Shown here: positions 60,662 through 64,000 of the stretch, piece by piece
Numbering within the stretch: position 1 is the first letter of the stretch
Layout of the letters: every line of letters begins with the position of its first letter
DNA from: an uncultured Subdoligranulum sp.
GTDB taxonomy: Bacteria > Bacillota > Clostridia > Oscillospirales > Ruminococcaceae
Length of the DNA stretch: 64,000 bases
Reading direction: 5' to 3'
Assembly (NCBI GenBank): GCA_945830575.1
Contig: CALZZE010000003.1
Location: 62,001-126,000 of the forward strand
Translations under genes and position numbers: made by a program
Notes under the pieces: generated by a model
What the model was told of the DNA's origin: nothing
Database searches by the model: none
What the model saw: the letters and a program-made list of their open reading frames with translations, nothing else

Positions 60662-61651
60662 CTATAAAAAGCGGTTTTTGACAAGGGTATACAGGGCCAG
60701 CCAGCCGGGCAGACGCAGCGCCACACCGAAACGGTAGGGCAGCGCCAGCAGGCGGTTAGGGTCCGCCCGCAGACGGGCGGTGAGGGCGGCGCGGGCCTCA
60801 CGGTCCGCAAGAATGCGGGCAAACAGCGCCCGGCGCGTGGCAAAGGGCATCTGTCCTTTGCAGCCGGTGAGCAGCCCATACTGGTTCAGCGCGGCGCGCA
60901 CCCGGCTTTTTTGCAAAAGCGCTTCGGCGGGCAGGTCGTTCTGGGCCAGCAGTGCCGCCAGTGCGGGGCGGGTGATCTGCTCCGCGTCCAGCAGGTCTCC
61001 CCGAAGCCGGCGGGAAAGGCTGCCAGTACGCCCATCATATTGTTTATAGTATACACCACTCAGACAAAAAATGGCAGGGTTTTTTTGCAAAAAATGCAAA
61101 TTAAATAAAATATCTTCATTGATTTTCAGGCTTTCGTCAAAGCGCAGCCCGGTTTTGCGGTACAGCTTGGGGTAGGGGGCGGCCAGATACCCGCTCTCAA
61201 ACAGCAGCGGATCCAGCGCATCGCCCAGCGCAGGCAGGGTGGGGTACAGACCCGGCGCCAGCGGACAGGGGGCGGGGCCGCTCTGCCGGGTCATTCCGAA
61301 CAAAATCATGCCCGCATCCTTGTGCAAAGCGCCGGATTCCTCCAACGCCTGCCACAGCCCCGGCAGTAGCGTGTCGTCCGCGTCCACGAACAGCACCCAG
61401 TCCCCGTCGGCGGCGTCCAGCCCGGTGTTGCGGGCGGCGGAGGCCCCGCCATTATGCCGGTGCAGCGCGGTGATGCGGGCGTCCCCGGCGGCCAGCGTGT
61501 CGCACAGTGCCCCGGTTTCATCGGGGCTGCCGTCCTCCACCAGAATCAGCTGCAAATAGGCGGGCGCACCGTCCAGCACGCTGTCCACGGCGCGGCGCAG
61601 CGTGTCGGCGGCGTTGTAGCAGGGAATGATGACCGAAATGGCGTTGTTCAT
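60662..61651 (-). CDS. GT2-family glycosyltransferase with an A+T-rich inner patch
   Basis: This 329-residue protein begins ISVIIPCYNAADTLRRAVDSVL, then VEDGSPDETGALCDTL, GGASAARNTGLDAADGDWVLFVDADDTLLPG, with PYPKLYRKTGLRFDESLKINEDILFNLHFL in the acceptor half. Bases about 61025-61140 are conspicuously A+T-rich compared with the rest of the gene, although the frame and family motifs continue through them. This may mark a recombined segment. The start overlaps the end of the next upstream gene by 4 bases (ATGA). Confidence 0.9.
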   Translation of the reverse strand: MNNAISVIIPCYNAADTLRRAVDSVLDGAPAYLQLILVEDGSPDETGALCDTLAAGDARITALHRHNGGASAARNTGLDAADGDWVLFVDADDTLLPGLWQALEESGALHKDAGMILFGMTRQSGPAPCPLAPGLYPTLPALGDALDPLLFESGYLAAPYPKLYRKTGLRFDESLKINEDILFNLHFLQKNPAIFCLSGVYYKQYDGRTGSLSRRLRGDLLDAEQITRPALAALLAQNDLPAEALLQKSRVRAALNQYGLLTGCKGQMPFATRRALFARILADREARAALTARLRADPNRLLALPYRFGVALRLPGWLALYTLVKNRFL

Positions 61652-62901
61652 TGGCCGCCTCCCAGCGTTTCATAAATGCCTGAAAGCGTCTCGGCGTTGC
61701 GGGCGGGGTCGTGGGTGACCAGCGCCCGGCGGCGTCCCTCCGCGCCCAGCGCCGCGCCGCCGTCCGGGGACGCCAGCACCCGGGCCAGCGCCGCCGCAAG
61801 ACCCTCCGCGTCCAGCGCGTCGCCATAGGGGGCGTCTGGCAGAAATTCCGGGATGCCCCCCGCGTTGGAGCCGACACAGGGCACCCCCAGCAGCATGGCC
61901 TCGCCCAGACTGTTGGGGCTGTTTTCGCAGCTGCTGGGCAGCAGGAACACATCGCAGTCCAGATACGCCTGCCGCATGGCGGCGGCGGGGAGCGGGCCGG
62001 TGTACTGCACGTGACCCTCCAAATGCAGCGATGTGATGAGCTTTTTGCAGTACCGCTGGTAGGGGAACATCCAGTCGATGACAGGGCGCAGCAGCGGGCC
62101 TTTGTCCAGCGGCGGCCAGCCCGCCACCCGCAGCACCAGACCCGGCCAGCGCCGCAGCAGGGCGGGAAGGGCCTGCAATACGGTGTGCAGATTTTTGAGG
62201 GGGTAGTTGCCCTGACTGAGCAGCAGAACCGGCGCGGCGCCGAACTCCCGCGGGTGCCATAGCGGGCCGGTGTAAAAGACGGGACGCAGTGTTTCGTTGC
62301 AGGGATAGTAGGCGGCGCGGGGGGCGGCGGCGGCCACAAAGGCCCGGTCAAAGGCGGTGCGGCCGGTCACATGGCGGGCGTGGGCCAGCACCTTGGCCTC
62401 GCTGGCGGCCAGCGCGTCAAACTGCGCCTGACTTTTGTCCAGCAGCGCCCCCGGCACAACCCGGTCAATGGCCCGCTGCACCGCGCAGGAACCAAGATAC
62501 TCCGGCGGCACGCCGTCACACAGGTGGCGGGCACACTCCGCCATGACCCCCTGAATGCCGATGAGCACCGGCAGCCCGGCTTGTTCCGCCGCCCGCTGCA
62601 TGTCCGCGGCGGCGGCGTACTCGGTGCCCCAGATGTGAACTAAGTCGGGGCGCTGCTGGGCCAGAAGCGCGTCAAACCCGGAGGCGTCCGGCAGCAGCAG
62701 ATAGGTCACACCCTGCGCCTCGCCCCGGGTCATCTGGCTGACACGCCGGTCCAGACTGCACACCGTCAGCGCCGCCCTGCTTTGCAGGGCGGTCAGCTGG
62801 CCGGTCAGCCAGCCGCCGCTCACATCGCCGGCACCGTCCAGCCCGCAGGCCGCGGCGGCCTGCGGCAGCGTCATGCTCACCAGCCAAAGCACTTTGCGCA
62901 T
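61648..62901 (-). CDS. GT4-family glycosyltransferase
   Basis: This 417-residue protein of GT-B type has ALQSRAALTVCSLDRRVSQMT in the N-terminal domain, VHIWGTEYAAAAD, then LLLSQGNYPLKNLHTVLQALPALL and the block YLDCDVFLLPSSCENSPNSLGEAMLLGVPCVGSNAGGIPEF. The ENSPNSLGEAM segment is the E-x7-E-type donor site. The ATG follows AAAGGAG. Upstream, the next glycosyltransferase ends 12 bases away. It belongs to the same surface glycan locus; linkage unknown. Confidence 0.9.
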   Translation of the reverse strand: MRKVLWLVSMTLPQAAAACGLDGAGDVSGGWLTGQLTALQSRAALTVCSLDRRVSQMTRGEAQGVTYLLLPDASGFDALLAQQRPDLVHIWGTEYAAAADMQRAAEQAGLPVLIGIQGVMAECARHLCDGVPPEYLGSCAVQRAIDRVVPGALLDKSQAQFDALAASEAKVLAHARHVTGRTAFDRAFVAAAAPRAAYYPCNETLRPVFYTGPLWHPREFGAAPVLLLSQGNYPLKNLHTVLQALPALLRRWPGLVLRVAGWPPLDKGPLLRPVIDWMFPYQRYCKKLITSLHLEGHVQYTGPLPAAAMRQAYLDCDVFLLPSSCENSPNSLGEAMLLGVPCVGSNAGGIPEFLPDAPYGDALDAEGLAAALARVLASPDGGAALGAEGRRRALVTHDPARNAETLSGIYETLGGGQ

Positions 62902-62913
62902 GGGGGTCTCCTT

Positions 62914-63999
62914 TCACGAAATACCGTTCAAAAAATCCTCCGCCACACGGCGGGGCGCGGCCTCGGGGTACAGCGCCGCAGCCTTCTCATAGGGCAGGCG
63001 GCGGCCCTGCACCTCCCTAAGCCACTTGGCCACCGGGGCCGGGTCAGCGTCAAAACGCACCAGCGCCAGCGGATAACGTTCCAGCAGCGGCAGAACCGGA
63101 TCCTCCCGGTTTGCGGCCAGATGCAGGATGGGCTTGCCGCTGCCCAGATACTCATACACCTTGCTGGGCAGCTGATTGGCCATCTGGTTGCCCAGATTGA
63201 CAAGAACATCCGCCTCATTTTGCAGGCGGCGGCCCTCAGTCGTGGGAACTGCGCCGGGGGTCACCAGACGACTGCCCAGCACTCGGCGGGCGTTGTCGGC
63301 GGGGAATTTGTCCAGTCCGGGGCCTGCCAGCGTCAGCGTCACAGCGGGGTCATCCAGCGCGGCAAACAACGCCAGCGCGGTCTCGGGACTGCGGATGCCG
63401 GGGGCCATGGTGCCCACAAAGGTGCAGCGCAGTCCCTCGTGGGGCGGCACCTCCGGCGCGGGCAGCAGGCAGGGCAGGCCCAGCACCCGCATTTTGTCCC
63501 GATGGGCCGCCAGCGGTGCGCCGGGGGCAAAGTCCGCCTCTGCCTGCGGCATGATGAACACCCGGTCCATTTGTTCTAACAGTTCACTCTCCCGCTGCCA
63601 GCTGCCCGGCGCCTGATAAGTGCGGTTGGCGGTGTAGGGGTCCATCTGCCACAGCAGCTTTTTGGCGGGGGTGGTCAGATGCTTCAGCGCAAAGGCGCTT
63701 CGGTAGGGGGCGGCCACGGCGCAGATGGCGTCAAAATGGAACTGCCCGTCCAGCCGGGACAGCTCTTTCGCGGTGTCCACGGTGCGGCGGGGACGTTTCA
63801 GCACCAGCTGCCGGAATGCCGCCGCCGCTGCAGTGGGGTGCGCCGCCAGCCGCGCCAGACGCAGCGGCAGCGGGCTGCCCTGCCGGGCACCGTTTTCCAG
63901 TGCCTGATTCATCAGCCGCTCATCGGGGAAGGCCAGTGCGTGCTGGGGTACGCCCGCGGCGGCGGGGGGCGGCGTCTGGCCGTCCCACAGCTCCAGAAG
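62914..63999 (-). CDS. Glycosyltransferase (GT4-like), 5' end beyond the window
   Basis: The frame is open to the window edge: before the apparent ATG at 63912 it continues upstream with LLELWDGQTPPP and LAFPDERL, which reads as real coding sequence, so the true start is off the right edge. The visible part has LLWQMDPYTANRTYQ, VFIMPQAEADF, RCTFVGTMAPGIRSPE, and the donor block LGNQMANQLPSKVYEYLGSGKPILHLA, which fits a GT-B glycosyltransferase. It is first among the visible genes of the minus-strand cluster and ends 12 bases before the GT4 gene. Confidence 0.82.
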   Translation of the reverse strand, partial: LLELWDGQTPPPAAAGVPQHALAFPDERLMNQALENGARQGSPLPLRLARLAAHPTAAAAAFRQLVLKRPRRTVDTAKELSRLDGQFHFDAICAVAAPYRSAFALKHLTTPAKKLLWQMDPYTANRTYQAPGSWQRESELLEQMDRVFIMPQAEADFAPGAPLAAHRDKMRVLGLPCLLPAPEVPPHEGLRCTFVGTMAPGIRSPETALALFAALDDPAVTLTLAGPGLDKFPADNARRVLGSRLVTPGAVPTTEGRRLQNEADVLVNLGNQMANQLPSKVYEYLGSGKPILHLAANREDPVLPLLERYPLALVRFDADPAPVAKWLREVQGRRLPYEKAAALYPEAAPRRVAEDFLNGIS

Positions 64000-64000
64000 A

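Noticed and set aside
63900-63912. ATG at 63912 as the start of the last glycosyltransferase
   Set aside because: The same frame continues upstream with plausible protein sequence to the window edge, so this ATG is internal.
1-64000. CRISPR array, rRNA or tRNA genes, complete insertion sequences
   Set aside because: No regularly spaced direct repeats, no rRNA-like or cloverleaf-like stretch in any gene-free region, and no transposase with flanking inverted repeats were seen.

Overview
The window reads as chromosome of a G+C-rich, Gram-positive gut Clostridia member, most likely the Faecalibacterium / Gemmiger / Subdoligranulum branch of the Oscillospiraceae. Supporting signs are purine-rich AGGAGG ribosome binding sites, many TTGNNN-17-TATAAT promoters, a lysine riboswitch, a SCIFF peptide with its radical SAM maturase, carbohydrate-fermenting genes and a host-glycan-like glycosyltransferase set. 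I saw no rRNA, tRNA or CRISPR array. The genus is an inference from gene content and was not tested.

Layout. 1-1500: the right end of a mobile element carrying a large serine recombinase, ending inside a gene for a SpoIID-like peptidoglycan-binding protein whose 5' part is missing. 1457-8186: cell-wall genes, nitroreductase/acpS/acyltransferase, an orphan mazF, and araD with a MarR-like regulator. 8225-15529 (minus): a GLUG-repeat surface protein, an MMPL/RND transporter and CstA. 15767-20054 (plus): an Ntn-hydrolase-like protein, a transglutaminase-like protein, a RpiB/LacAB-type isomerase and mgtE behind a riboswitch-like leader. 20108-25592 (minus): rlmB, a large protein resembling a catalytically dead P-type ATPase, a stand-alone IS5-type DUF772 transposase fragment and an ArsP_2-type permease.

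26104-35739: class II fructose-bisphosphate aldolase; a lysine ABC transporter under an L-box riboswitch; a minus-strand group of racemase, metG, EamA transporter, TatD and two small genes; and a divergent kinase-like gene. 35783-45010: a short-chain dehydrogenase, a five-gene oligopeptide ABC operon behind a leader with an intrinsic terminator, and a GH13 glucosidase with a palindromic operator. 45260-56143: an EAL protein with a degenerate GGDEF, a CNNM/CorC protein, a tRNA-type methyltransferase, a GT10 fucosyltransferase-like gene, a NUDIX hydrolase divergent from the SCIFF locus, a ZIP transporter, a Cys-rich small protein and a dCache-GGDEF cyclase. 56399-64000 (minus): seven tightly packed glycosyltransferases of a surface polysaccharide locus running off the right edge.

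The strongest points for a second look are the recombinase insertion into the peptidoglycan-binding gene, the mutually exclusive helices in the mgtE leader, the pseudo-P-type ATPase operon with its transposase-derived passenger, and the SCIFF/NUDIX divergent promoter built on one palindrome.
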